A program made the position numbers and the translations under genes. DNA of 64,000 nucleotides. Source: Clostridia bacterium (GTDB lineage Bacteria; Bacillota; Clostridia; Oscillospirales; CAG-272). The first letter of the stretch is position 1, and each line of letters opens with the position of its first letter. The stretch spans positions 1-64,000 of the forward strand of contig JAFUJB010000014.1 in NCBI GenBank assembly GCA_017473865.1, in the 5' to 3' direction. Below are positions 27,901 to 37,287 of the stretch, one piece after another. The notes below the pieces were generated by a model. The model made no database searches, was not told where the DNA came from, and was given only the letters and a program-made list of their open reading frames with translations.

Positions 27901-29908
27901 TAGTATTGCTGGACGTAGCGTCTATATCATTAACAGTAAGAGCCGATGCACCTGTCTGAACCGCACCTGACACTTTGAGGTAAGATCCGCCAAGTACCCA
28001 ACATTCTTCCGTTATAGTTGAATAGTCGCATATTACCTCAGACTTACCCGAATGTTCTGCTTCGGATACGGTTACATATGAACCACCAAATATGTCCTGC
28101 TTGACTGTTGCTTTGTTATTTGTTGCTTTGTCTCCCAAAACTACCTTTGAGTTTCCCGAATGTTCTGCTCCGTTGGCACAAAGATACGAGCCTCCTAAAA
28201 CAAAACCTTCATTAAGCAGTCCGGAATTACCTGCATCCTCACCTTGAGCACCGCTTAATACTATTACAAAAGAGTCACCGCTGTGTATGCCTTTGTCAGC
28301 TATTTTTGAGCCGCCAAAAATCTGCAAACTTGTGTTTACACTGTCTGCATTGATAGCAACATATTTAGAAGTACCCGAATGCTCAGTACCTCCCGCAACC
28401 ATATAAGATCCGGCGTAGATAGCTTTATTGTTAAAAGAAGCTCCCGGATTACCTACAAGCTCAATATACGTATCTCCCGTATGTTTTGAGCCTTGTCCTT
28501 CAAGCATTGAGCCTGCGTACATTTCAATCCAATTGTAAATTATGTTTGAGTTGGCTGCCCAAAGTTTAACCTGTACGTCGCCTCTATGCTCTGAATAGGC
28601 AGCAATGTCTTTAATGTACGTACCAAATATAACGTCGCTGTTAAACGTTACTTTTCCTGTATTTCCGATATTATAGTCTAAATCAACATCAAGAACTACT
28701 TTGTTAGTACTTGAAGTACCAATATTGATACATCCACCTACGAACGCACCGCCAAACGACGCATTATTTATATTTGCTGTTACTTTACAGTCAGTTACAC
28801 TAACACCGGTACCGTTTTCTCTTACCCATGGTCCTACTATAATACGCTCTTTGCCGTAATTAGCATTACCTAAGTTTAAGGTGGTATCAACACCCTTAAG
28901 TGCTACCTTTGCCTTAATGTCGCACATCATAAGATAATTAATTGCACCGCCTTCAACGTTAACGGTGTACTGTGAACGCGTGTTTTTATCAACATTGTAG
29001 TTTGCAAGATTGCTCTCATCAGTGATGTAAGTGACGTAGGACAGGTTCTCTACCGTACCGCCTGTCATATTAAGTATTGCATTACCGCTGAGGTTTGTAT
29101 CGCCGGATACAACGGGTCTGAAGTGACCTGCTGTCAAATAATTGGTTATCTTTGCATTTCCCTTAACTGTAACCGTTGATGTTCCGATTACATTTTCATA
29201 TTCACCTGTGCATGCACATCTGCCTGCGAGGTTCTCTGTTTCCGCATTACCACCGAACACGATTTCCGGACTGTCAACGTCAGTCATGGAATTCGGACAG
29301 TTTGCAGCTACTACCATATAATATCCCGAATACACCTCGATGTCAGAACCTGCAAGGCTGATCGTAGTTTTTCTATCAGTTTTGGTGGGGTTTGTTATAT
29401 TACCGTAACTTACAGAATCTGCAGCATCACCAAAAATCCCCTTACCTTCTGTTACGAAGATGTAAGATGCAACCCTATAGTCGCCTACTTTTGTGCCTGT
29501 TTCAGTCTTGCGGAGAATAATATTTTTAAACTGTACGTTGCCCTTGATGTGAAGGTTTGCCTTACCACCCAATATTATACCGTATGCACCATTACCTGTT
29601 ATAATAAGCTTGTTCGCACTTTCTGCGTCTGTACCTACTGTGTATGTACTAACTGCCCCCGGATTAAGCACAATGTTTGATGTGAGAGTAAAAATAACGT
29701 CTACTTTTTCTGTCTCCACTTTTACCATCGCTTCGTGTAATGCATCTACTGTATTACCCGAGAGTGTTACAGCATTAGCATAGGTGTCGTTTGCAATTCC
29801 TGCGTCTGCTACCGGCGCTGCTGATACTGATACTATTGACAATACCATCACCACCGCTGCTATAACAGTCATTAATGCAATCTTACTTCTGGAAATGATT
29901 TTCTTCAT
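24908..29908 (-). CDS. Giant secreted repeat protein with cysteine-hydrolase-like module, paralogue C
   Basis: 1666 residues in the B architecture. The signal peptide (KIALMTVIAAVVMVLSIVSVSAA) is the most diverged of the four. The eight GGS repeats are present (for example VLGGSYLCANGAEHSGNS, IFGGSYVTVSEAEHSGKS). The second domain reads SLRANNLAMRCRVEIS and VKKIGILASG. The C-terminal module has YQGMPYS, GNTCADAVYWAW, GDAL, GQHIILV and HDQNGGY, with Asn where B and E have His. The tail ends in YFSNGETETIRNFTF. The start follows GGGAGAGGAAAG. It lies between B and D on the same strand, each with its own promoter and terminator. Confidence 0.85.
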   Translation of the reverse strand: MKKIISRSKIALMTVIAAVVMVLSIVSVSAAPVADAGIANDTYANAVTLSGNTVDALHEAMVKVETEKVDVIFTLTSNIVLNPGAVSTYTVGTDAESANKLIITGNGAYGIILGGKANLHIKGNVQFKNIILRKTETGTKVGDYRVASYIFVTEGKGIFGDAADSVSYGNITNPTKTDRKTTISLAGSDIEVYSGYYMVVAANCPNSMTDVDSPEIVFGGNAETENLAGRCACTGEYENVIGTSTVTVKGNAKITNYLTAGHFRPVVSGDTNLSGNAILNMTGGTVENLSYVTYITDESNLANYNVDKNTRSQYTVNVEGGAINYLMMCDIKAKVALKGVDTTLNLGNANYGKERIIVGPWVRENGTGVSVTDCKVTANINNASFGGAFVGGCINIGTSSTNKVVLDVDLDYNIGNTGKVTFNSDVIFGTYIKDIAAYSEHRGDVQVKLWAANSNIIYNWIEMYAGSMLEGQGSKHTGDTYIELVGNPGASFNNKAIYAGSYMVAGGTEHSGTSKYVAINADSVNTSLQIFGGSKIADKGIHSGDSFVIVLSGAQGEDAGNSGLLNEGFVLGGSYLCANGAEHSGNSKVVLGDKATNNKATVKQDIFGGSYVTVSEAEHSGKSEVICDYSTITEECWVLGGSYLKVSGAVQTGASALTVNDIDATSSNTISFFGGSYILVDGARHEGSSTFELNAGTMNNVHGAGSYAAMMATDKISDDGINGGFAQGNVYYIVNGGIITTIPYIAGYNVNVDGDINVIITGGTIGDGTTKDFSTLNNDKTKSVSVTGDLKLKISGGNLNFNIIHNGSLNSSAAAGVDVVKGTYYTEFVGNEMVFTPVSGTAPTQFYPVGYNNVAANFAGSSLYIRLGGDFDHFNEGTLQYNFTSRVNHLTGDKIIDYVQWTKNGQLSAIGRGETIYRPMNGQTVNVDRIEALGEDAKLSDYTLKAGDILTWSYGGKEISATYEALTKYNHLSDNKNEIKLVDAETLEDFTIATRALKLKCGTVYSVEFACSNAAIADFIVLEYCKVKGASLRANNLAMRCRVEISKDFFANFFEENKTNAKEYNGYKVKKIGILASGINDFSDANDRIVDAVAWENNEIKTGGKGWAIDDDGNYYFAAAITEYINADGLINAETIKRTVYFKAYVDLSYGEKIIRVYLDNPDSVAPAMSYGSSLVEAMFKLIEEYEAKDPDTVEWFEEKGGQKTVDSILAVLGHNQYTFTVADGAAWCGDYTVNHIQKLDEDTIVYRLEFDVNKDGYVVTDVKGVEKCTKVRENTFDVQVSGNTSINLSYARKLSTTLEERRDKVVDKMKEITGIQYMVDRQYSFTRGNKTITLIPGTIYQGMPYSDKATFSPDAFKDFIDQEKTAENGFTTMVFTVDNPDFFPGNTCADAVYWAWASVASEISFPSASCITSDFGAHVLGDIDYSSGISGSYWKDTGVVCANNGLTAMADAYALMSKGDALVYKTDTAGQHIILVSEVHIVPDSYGYIDASKSYILYHDQNGGYRYITGHNGREVYTSCAYDQKITFTRLYEKDYLPVTCEKLSDENSSIDPVAFIDTYNKYSYDNVTEGEIITNYALSKIEMVITNMATNQVYKAVRYGYESPRLRFQMASFCYNYGDNNKVDNVYDDVIIKEDLPSGTYSCLVTGYFSNGETETIRNFTFTK

Positions 29909-29954
29909 TCTTTCCTCTCCCAATTTCTTTATTTTTATATATTTTTACCAACAA

Positions 29955-30018
29955 TCTCATCCAAAGATAGTTACTTATAGTTAATAATACCACATATACG
30001 TATAAAAATAATTCTGCA
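29955..30018 (-). promoter_or_regulatory. Family promoter and 5' dyad of paralogue C
   Basis: GAATTAT (30008-30014), 13 nt, TGTGGTATTAT (29984-29994). The dyad region at 29955-29972 is degenerate, with only the inner ATC-CAAA-GAT preserved. Confidence 0.65.
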
Positions 30019-30059
30019 TTAAAAGTATACTATATTTCGTTTATTTTCTACATATAATA

Positions 30060-30900
30060 TTAAAGAAAAACCCAAGTAGGTTTGCGAGCTTTGCTCTATC
30101 TTCCCACACTCGCACTTTTGGGGCACGAAGCGTCAGCGAGGGTTATGGGTTTGCAGAGACTATATTGCCTATTTGGTAGGGGAGGGGCTTGCTCCTCCCG
30201 TTTCAAAGTGAATGTAAATATTTGCCCTCTCACCCGCTATCGCGGGAGCTCTCCCGTAGGGAGAGCCTTTTTTGCGAGTGTAATCACTTGCCTCCATCTG
30301 ACGAGGGAGGTGGCATTTTGCCTTGGCAAAATGACGGAAGGAGAGATACACGAACATTTTTTGATTGCAATATTGGCGAAATATAAAAAACAGTTACCAA
30401 TGAAGACGTGTTACTCCGCGTATTCTCTCTCCTTCAGTCTTGGACTAAAAACTCGGCGTTTTCCTTGAAATAACCTCAAAGAAGAAAACGCCGAGTTTTT
30501 TTAACGCCAATCCAGCTTCCTCGTCAGAGGAAGCCAAGAAACGCTTGCGCGTTTTGCGCCCACACCGCAGGGCGACTTGGGTCTGCAGAAACAATAATGT
30601 ATTATTGGAAAGTTGGTAGGGGAGGGGCTTGCTCCTCCCGCTTTGAAATAAATGCATTTTTTAGCCTTCCTCCGGGAGGAAGGTGGCACACTGCTAAACA
30701 AATATATGATATTAGGTATGCTTTGGCAGTGTGACGGAAGGAGCCAGCGCAACTTACAGTAAATAATTTTTTCAACATAACGCGCTCTCCCTCAGTCTTT
30801 TGCTTCGCAAAATCCAGCTCCCTCCCGGAGGGAGCCTTTGATACAAAATTATTCTGCGTTATCTTTTTATTTGTTTTCCACTTACCGCTATAGCCTTTAT
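30060..30900. repeat. Repeat-filled gap between paralogues C and D
   Basis: No supported gene in about 1 kb. The unit TTGGTAGGGGAGGGGCTTGC occurs at about 30,174 and again at about 30,614. Also present are CCCTCTCACCCGC...GGGAGAGCC (cf. 37,170), GAGGGAGGTGGCA...TGACGGAAGG blocks (two copies), a CCCTCCCGGAGGG hairpin, and GGGTTTGCAGAGACTATATT, which recurs inverted near 37,130. ORFs here are incidental. Confidence 0.7.
30446..30502. terminator. Strong terminator-like inverted repeat
   Basis: AAAAACTCGGCGTTTTC pairs with GAAAACGCCGAGTTTTTTT across a ~20-nt loop. No gene is upstream on either strand, so it may be a relic. Confidence 0.6.
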
Positions 30901-30902
30901 TG

Positions 30903-30973
30903 AACCATGTAGACTTAGCATGGTTTTTATTTTACAAGCAAAAAGCCTTCTCCTGTGGGAGAAGGCTTTTTAT
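30903..30973. terminator. Two adjacent terminator-like hairpins
   Basis: AACCATG / CATGGTT with a T run, then AAAAGCCTTCTCC / GGAGAAGGCTTTT. They have no obvious cognate gene. Confidence 0.55.
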
Positions 30974-31042
30974 ACGATCAGTTTTTATCTCAAGTTTTGC
31001 CTTTGTATTAACGCATTAGGCTATGCCCGTATCCCTATTATG

Positions 31043-31076
31043 TAAAAAACCGCAGAAGATAAATCTGCGGTTTTTG
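31043..31076. terminator. Terminator of paralogue D
   Basis: AAAAACCGCAGA / TCTGCGGTTTTT around AGATAAA. Confidence 0.9.
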
Positions 31077-31087
31077 TTCTTTGTTTG

Positions 31088-34000
31088 TTATTTTGTAAAC
31101 GTGAACTCACGTATCGTTTCTGGTTCACCGTTGGAGAAATATCCTGTTACAACACAGGTATATGTACCTTTGGCGAGTGTATCTTTATTAATCACGTTAC
31201 TATTACTATAAACGCCTGATATATTAGCACTATCCATTGTACTAGTGTTCTTAAACCAAGGAATCTGGAATTCCAAACGAGGAGATTCGTGTCCATATCT
31301 TACCGCACTTTGTACTACATCACCAGTCGCATCTTTGATCTCCATTTTAATTGTTGATAATGCGTAATTGGTTGTAATCTTTCCGGCCGTAACATAGCCA
31401 TAATCTAACTCATTCCCCTCCTCAATAACACTATCTTTAATCTCAATTTTTGCAAGAGGAGTGCTGTCATCAAGAAGCTCGATACATGTTACAGGCAAAT
31501 AACCCTCGCTATAAAGCTCAGTAAATGTCTTTTCTACATTGTAGCTACAGCATGTAAGTATATTTTCCCCTGTTAACTTTTCATAACCACCGTTCTGATC
31601 GTAATATAGTATATAACTGGTACTGGGGTTAACCACACCACTAGCATTACGTTTAACTTCAACACTGCCTACAAGAATAGTGTGGTTAAGAGATGAAGTA
31701 TTGGACACCAAAGCATCGCCTGTTGCCATAAGTGCATAAGCTTCTGCCATTTTGTCTTGTCCGTTTCTGGTACATACATCCTTGGTATCTACTTTCCAAG
31801 AATCATCTGTTGTCTCCGGCGTATCAGTACCATTAAAATCCGTGGGATAAACAATAATATCACCAACTAAATATACACCTTTTGATTCAACCATGTCTTT
31901 AGAAGAGAAAAATTTGATACCAGAAGCTACCGTTCCCCATGACCAGAACACTGCATCAGCACAACTGTTGCCGGGGAAGAAACTGTTTCCAGTAGTGGGA
32001 TGGTTGACAGGGAAGAAATTATCTTCATCAATTCGGAAAGACATCACAGGAACACTACCATTACCTTGTGTGGTTTCAAAATCCATAAACGCCTCAAATG
32101 AGAGCGATGCATAATCCGAATATGGCATTCCCTGATATACTTTTCCTTCTTCCAATTCGTAGGTTCTTCCACCATGAGTATAGCTATAATCTCTATCAAC
32201 GGTATACCTAAAACCCGTAATTTGTTGCATTTTTGCAAGAACTAAATTTCTTCTTGCTTCAAGCTCTGTGCTTGTCTTTCTTGCATAAGAAATCTCAATA
32301 TTTACTTCTGTCGTGTCGGCAGGTATCTCGACTTTAAAAACGTTATCTTCAACCTTAGAATACGCCTTTACACCAGCAATGCCGGATACAACGTATCCGG
32401 CATTGTTAACGTCAAAATTGAGTTTGTATACTAAATTGTCATTGTTTGTGCCTATAGAGGTTACAGTTTGCTCGTGATTATTACACCAAGCTGCACCATT
32501 AACAACATTGAATGTGGCTTCTTGTGCTGCAGCTGCATTAATAATCATTGTAACTGTAGTTAAACCTATATCCACATCTTCGCCCTCGTCTGCTTCAAAC
32601 CACGCAACCACCTTTGATTGCTCTGCAGTTAATCCCTCTGCTTTGGCAGAATCATATTCTTCCTTAAGCTTAGTTGCAGTATCATTAAGAGATTTTGCAT
32701 AGACATTATCTTGAGCAGGAGTGTCATGATTGTAGATATCAACAGTAATTTCAGCGTTTGTTGCTGTATCTACGAGAATAACATATGCCTTGAAGTATAC
32801 ATCACGATCTGCATACTGTGCATAAAAATCACCATTCTCATCTAAATAACCAAGTGCAGCTGCGAAAGAGCGTACGCCATCCTCAACTACCCATTTTCCA
32901 CCCTTAACATTGATAGCGTTGTCTTCCCAAGCAACAGCATCTTCTGCATTAGAAAGATCTTTATTAGCGCTTACTTTAATACCAATCTTCTTAACTTTAA
33001 ATCCAACAAAGTCTATTGCAGTTTTTTCGTCTTCTCCAAAGAAATTAGCAAAGAAATCATCACCTAATGTAAATCTGCAACGCATTGCAAGTTTACCTGC
33101 ACGAATGCTGAAGCCTTTTACTTCGCAGGATTCTGAAACGATGTATTCAGCTATTGCTCCGTTCGAAGGAGTAATTTCAGCGGAATATGCCTCACCACAA
33201 TTAAGTTTGAGTTTTCTTGTAGCTATTGTAATATCTTCAAGTGTTGTAGCATCAACAAACTTGAATTCATTCTTGTATTCCGTGAAGCTGTTGTATGCTA
33301 TAAGGTCATCATAGGAATATTCTTTTTCACCCCATGTGAGAGTGTCGCCTGCTTTAACTACGTAATCACTGAGTTTTGCATCTTCTCCAATGCCCGTAAC
33401 AGTTACTGTCTGTCCGTTCATGGGATAGAAGACTACAACATCATTTGCATTGGGTATAGCTAGATGTGCAAAGTTATCTGCCGTGCACTGTGTATAGTCT
33501 TGGAACTTTTTACCTTGTTCAATATTATTTAATCTTGTGCCAAAATTATACTTAAACAAGTCACCAAAGTGATTAAATTCACCTATATATCTTATGTACA
33601 CCGAGCTTGTGCTAAAGTTTTCCGCATTGTTGTTTCTACCTGCGGGTTGGAATGTCATAGCGGTTGTACGATCAATTTCAATGCTGTCTCCTACAAATTC
33701 CGTGTAGAAAGTACCCGTAACTACATTTTCACCTGCTGTTGTGACAGCAATAGCAGTACCGTTATCAATTTGAGGGCAAGTAAATGTACCACCGCTTATC
33801 TTGAGTATCGAGTTTCCATTTACCGATGTAATGCCTGAAAGTGTTGCAATACTTGCTTTTATCATACCACCTGTAATAATTACATTAACGTTGCCGGTGA
33901 TGGATTTGATATTGCCTGTTACCTCAGGAGATATCGTGATTGTGCCGCCGTTTACCTTATAGTAAACAGAACCATGGCCACTTATCTCGACTCCAGTTGC

Positions 34001-36151
34001 TGCATAAGAGCCTGCACCGTGTGTATTATTCATCGTGCCTGCATTGAATTCAAAAGTAGACGTACCTGTATGTTTTGCACCGCCAACTTTAATGTATGAA
34101 CCGCCGTAAATTCCAATAACAGCGCTGGAAGTAGAAACTCTTTCTTTAATCGTAACTGCTGATGCGCCTTCATGGATCGCACCCGACACTTCGAGGTAAG
34201 AACCGCCAAATACGTTACATTGGTTCTGAATAGCTCCATATTCAACTAACACTTCCGATGTACCCGTATGTTTTGCTCCAGATGCAGTAATATAAGAACC
34301 GCCGAAGGTATCATGTCTGAGAGTACCTTGTTTATTTGTTGCTTTATCTCCGAAAATTACCTTAGAGTTGCCAGAATGTATCGCACCTTCTGCCTGAAGA
34401 TACGAACCGCCGAAAACATAACCTTCGTTAAGCAGGTCAGCATTACCTGCGTTCGCCACAGGAGCACCGCTTAATGCTATTACAAAAGAGTCGCCGCTGT
34501 GTATTCCCGCTTTAGTTATTTTCGAACCGCCAAAAATATACATAGCCGCAGCGTTAGCTGCTGATGAGCAATAATTGACTGTAGATACTCCTGAGTGTAC
34601 AGCATTATCTGCAGCAATTATAGAACCGCCGTAAATAGATCTACCCTTATTATAGCCACCGTGGAAATTCTCCCAAATATTAATCGTTGTTTTACCTGTG
34701 TGCTTTGAATAAGGTGCATTAAGCTCCGAACCACCGTAATATCCACCATCAGCTGGTGTTAGCCTTATTCTATCGCTTACCGGCCAAAGATTAACCTCTA
34801 CAATGCCACTGTATTCTGAATATTCGGCTTTCGCTCCGAAACATATACCAAATATAGGATTTTTACCAAACGTCACTTTATTTGTCGCATCACTTGTCTG
34901 TCCAATGTTATATACTAAGTCAACTTTTAATTCAACCTTATTGTCCTTATCGGTCTGTGCATTAATATATCCGCCGTAAAGTGCGCCATTAAAGGTTGCA
35001 CGATTTATGTTTGCTGTTACTTTGCAGTTAGTCACGCTACTACCAGCAGCATTGCCTATGAACATTGGTCCTACCATAATGGACTGATATTTCGGTTTAG
35101 TCGGATCATCATCCGTATATTCATATGGTCCGTAAATTGCGTTACCAAACGATACAGTTGCATCAACACCACTTATAACTACACTTGCCTGGATACTATA
35201 CATTGCTATATAGTTTTTAATTGTACCGCCGTTAATATTAATGGTGTACAATGAGCGTGTATTTGCATCAACAGCAAAGTTTGCGGTGCCCGCAGTATTT
35301 ACGTAGCCAGCATAAAACAACTGATTTACTGTACCGCCATTCATAGTAAGTGTTGCATTGCCAGCTAGGCTTACTCCACCATCCAGAACAGGTCTGTAGT
35401 AACCCGCTGTTGCCACATTAGTTACATTTGCGCTGCCCTGAATAGTAACGCTTGATAATCCGGTTACTTTGGGGCTTGCACCCGTACCTACACCTCTACC
35501 TGCGAGGATTTCTGTTTCTGCGGTACCACCGAATACGATATTTGTATTTTCAACATCGGTTCCAGATCTATAGAAGTTTGCAGCAACTACCATATACTGT
35601 CCCGAAAGCACTTCGAGATTAGAACCCGCAATGCTAACCTTTGTGGCTCTGGTTTCTGCGTTGGGGTTAGTAACACCTTCACCGAAAGTTCCCTTACCTT
35701 CTGTTACGAAAATATACGATGCATTCATATAGTCGCCTGCACTCGCAGTTGTAGGTTTATCAAGGATAATATTCTCAAACGTTACGTTACCCTTAATGTG
35801 AAGGGTTGCCTTAGCACCCAATGTGATACCATACTCACCATTACCCGTTATGGTAAGCACGCCTTCACTCGTTGCGTCTGTACCTACTACGAACGATTCG
35901 TACTCAGCCGGGTCATACACGAGGGGTTCTTTGAGAGTTGCCGTAACATTTACGTTCTCCGTCTCAACCTTCACCATCGCGTTGTGTAAATCTTCTAATG
36001 TAGCTACATCGACAGATTCTGCCGCATAGCTGTCGTTTGCAACTCCTGCGTCTGCTACCGGCGCTGCTGATACTGCCATCATTGACATTACCATCATTAC
36101 CGATACCAAAACCGCCATCAATGCAATCTTGTTTCTGGACATGATTTTCAT
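31088..36151 (-). CDS. Giant secreted repeat protein with cysteine-hydrolase-like module, paralogue D
   Basis: The largest paralogue, 1687 residues, same plan as B and C. The signal peptide is nearly that of A (KIALMAVLVSVMMVMSMMAV). Eight GGS repeats occur (TFGGSYITASGAKHTGTS, VFGGSYLEVSGAIHEGAS and others). The second domain has SIRAGKLAMRCRFTL and VKKIGIKVS. The hydrolase-like module has YQGMPYS, GNSCADAVFWSW, GDAL, NHTILV and YDQNGGY. A short extra piece just before the Cys duplicates the FFPxN motif, which the other members lack. The segment between repeats and second domain differs from A-C (RLNNIEQGKKFQDYTQ instead of RVNHLTG...). The start matches that of A, after GGAGGGG. Confidence 0.85.
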   Translation of the reverse strand: MKIMSRNKIALMAVLVSVMMVMSMMAVSAAPVADAGVANDSYAAESVDVATLEDLHNAMVKVETENVNVTATLKEPLVYDPAEYESFVVGTDATSEGVLTITGNGEYGITLGAKATLHIKGNVTFENIILDKPTTASAGDYMNASYIFVTEGKGTFGEGVTNPNAETRATKVSIAGSNLEVLSGQYMVVAANFYRSGTDVENTNIVFGGTAETEILAGRGVGTGASPKVTGLSSVTIQGSANVTNVATAGYYRPVLDGGVSLAGNATLTMNGGTVNQLFYAGYVNTAGTANFAVDANTRSLYTININGGTIKNYIAMYSIQASVVISGVDATVSFGNAIYGPYEYTDDDPTKPKYQSIMVGPMFIGNAAGSSVTNCKVTANINRATFNGALYGGYINAQTDKDNKVELKVDLVYNIGQTSDATNKVTFGKNPIFGICFGAKAEYSEYSGIVEVNLWPVSDRIRLTPADGGYYGGSELNAPYSKHTGKTTINIWENFHGGYNKGRSIYGGSIIAADNAVHSGVSTVNYCSSAANAAAMYIFGGSKITKAGIHSGDSFVIALSGAPVANAGNADLLNEGYVFGGSYLQAEGAIHSGNSKVIFGDKATNKQGTLRHDTFGGSYITASGAKHTGTSEVLVEYGAIQNQCNVFGGSYLEVSGAIHEGASAVTIKERVSTSSAVIGIYGGSYIKVGGAKHTGTSTFEFNAGTMNNTHGAGSYAATGVEISGHGSVYYKVNGGTITISPEVTGNIKSITGNVNVIITGGMIKASIATLSGITSVNGNSILKISGGTFTCPQIDNGTAIAVTTAGENVVTGTFYTEFVGDSIEIDRTTAMTFQPAGRNNNAENFSTSSVYIRYIGEFNHFGDLFKYNFGTRLNNIEQGKKFQDYTQCTADNFAHLAIPNANDVVVFYPMNGQTVTVTGIGEDAKLSDYVVKAGDTLTWGEKEYSYDDLIAYNSFTEYKNEFKFVDATTLEDITIATRKLKLNCGEAYSAEITPSNGAIAEYIVSESCEVKGFSIRAGKLAMRCRFTLGDDFFANFFGEDEKTAIDFVGFKVKKIGIKVSANKDLSNAEDAVAWEDNAINVKGGKWVVEDGVRSFAAALGYLDENGDFYAQYADRDVYFKAYVILVDTATNAEITVDIYNHDTPAQDNVYAKSLNDTATKLKEEYDSAKAEGLTAEQSKVVAWFEADEGEDVDIGLTTVTMIINAAAAQEATFNVVNGAAWCNNHEQTVTSIGTNNDNLVYKLNFDVNNAGYVVSGIAGVKAYSKVEDNVFKVEIPADTTEVNIEISYARKTSTELEARRNLVLAKMQQITGFRYTVDRDYSYTHGGRTYELEEGKVYQGMPYSDYASLSFEAFMDFETTQGNGSVPVMSFRIDEDNFFPVNHPTTGNSFFPGNSCADAVFWSWGTVASGIKFFSSKDMVESKGVYLVGDIIVYPTDFNGTDTPETTDDSWKVDTKDVCTRNGQDKMAEAYALMATGDALVSNTSSLNHTILVGSVEVKRNASGVVNPSTSYILYYDQNGGYEKLTGENILTCCSYNVEKTFTELYSEGYLPVTCIELLDDSTPLAKIEIKDSVIEEGNELDYGYVTAGKITTNYALSTIKMEIKDATGDVVQSAVRYGHESPRLEFQIPWFKNTSTMDSANISGVYSNSNVINKDTLAKGTYTCVVTGYFSNGEPETIREFTFTK

Positions 36152-36207
36152 CATTTTCCCCTCCAAAAAAATTATTTTTTAAAAAAAGTTTTCGCATTTT
36201 GACAAAC

Positions 36208-36271
36208 AATTATCCCACGATAATTATTTATGATTCATCATACCACAGCCTTATGCGATTATAATTCCGCA
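36208..36271 (-). promoter_or_regulatory. Family promoter and 5' dyad of paralogue D
   Basis: GAATTAT (36261-36267), 13 nt, TGTGGTATGAT (36237-36247), then the perfect dyad AATTATC-CCAC-GATAATT (36208-36225). The leader after the dyad (TTGTTTGT...) also matches A. Confidence 0.7.
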
Positions 36272-36419
36272 TTGGAATTATATACATTTCGTTCATTTTT
36301 TATATATATGTCAATCAAATAATAGTCATAATTCACAATTAAAACTGTAATTTTTGCGTCAAAAAAATTGCAGACAGGTTGCACGTATGCATTTTTTCAT
36401 ATAAACTAAAATGTGTGCA

Positions 36420-37235
36420 AGTCAACTTCCATCACCTACTTCGGTGGAGAAGGCGGACATTGGCGAGGTTCCCTGAAACGAATAAAAAAAGCGGTTACAG
36501 CAGGCTCCTTTGTATAAAGGGAGGCTCATTACCGCCCGACAGTACAACACACTATACCTTGCAGGGCAAGGCGTAAAAAAAGGACAGAGAGCAACTCTCT
36601 CTGCTTTTTGCTGTAGAAGCAAACTTTGTTTGCCCCCCCGGGGCGTTCACAGAACGCACCTACGAGATTGTTTTTTATACGATGTTGCCCCCCGCGCGTC
36701 ATCCTCGTGCAAGCCGCCCCGAGATCCTTCGCTACGCTCAAGGATGACAACGGGGCGGCGACGCGAAGGATCTAGCAGGGATATTAAAATCCGCCTTATG
36801 GAAGACACTACTTCGGGTGTTTTTTTGTTGGGAATAAATAGCGCGAGCTTCTATCCCAAACCCACACAAGAGGGCACTTTTGAAAAAGTGCCCTCTTGAC
36901 TCCCTCAAAACTTTTCATAACGTGTTCTGTAAATTTGGTAGGGGTCGGCGCCCTCGACGACCCGAAAAAAACAAACGGTAGGGCAATCACATAACGGCTT
37001 CCGCCCCCCTGTTGCAAGTTTTCTTTGCCCCGCTTCGCTTTAAACGGGACGTCGAGGTAGGGGTTCCCCGAAACGCACGAAGTAAGTTTTGGGGGTTCTC
37101 GTGTGCGCCGTCCCCTACCAATTAGGTAATATAGTCTCTGCAAACCCATAGACCGTGCGGCGTGGGCGCCCTCTCAGTCAGCTCCGCTGACAGCTCTCCC
37201 GAAGGGCGAGCCTTTTTGCTCCATCGTCAGAGGGA
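36420..37235. repeat. Repeat-filled gap between paralogues D and E
   Basis: No supported gene. Recognisable units: the GATCCTTCGC...GGATGAC hairpin (36,718-36,772; cf. 12.5 kb), AAGAGGGCACTT / AAGTGCCCTCTT plus GACTCCCTCAAAAC (36,861-36,915; cf. 6.85 kb), TTGGTAGGGG (about 36,937), and an inverted copy of the GGGTTTGCAGAGACTATATT unit (about 37,115-37,150; direct copy near 30,147). CCCTCTCAGTCAGC...AGGGCGAGCC is at about 37,170. Confidence 0.7.
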
Positions 37236-37238
37236 GCA

Positions 37239-37275
37239 AAAAAAACACTGCAAAGCTTAGCGTTTGCAGTGTTTT
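37239..37275 (-). terminator. Terminator of lipoprotein E
   Basis: ACACTGCAAA / TTTGCAGTGT around a short loop, with eight T in the reverse direction. Confidence 0.9.
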
Positions 37276-37287
37276 CATTACATTTAT

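Noticed and set aside
30082..30468. 128-codon forward ORF between paralogues C and D
   Set aside because: Made of dispersed palindromic repeats; no ribosome site; translation is low-quality Arg/Cys/Leu sequence.
19654..36151. Diversity-generating retroelement acting on the repeat proteins
   Set aside because: No reverse transcriptase, template repeat or accessory gene is visible, and the repeats show ordinary divergence.
7235..36151. Sortase-anchored or S-layer-anchored proteins
   Set aside because: The C-termini of A-D lack LPxTG-type motifs, a terminal membrane helix or SLH repeats.
36510..36899. 129-codon forward ORF between D and E
   Set aside because: It spans several repeat units shared with other gaps, with no initiation signal.
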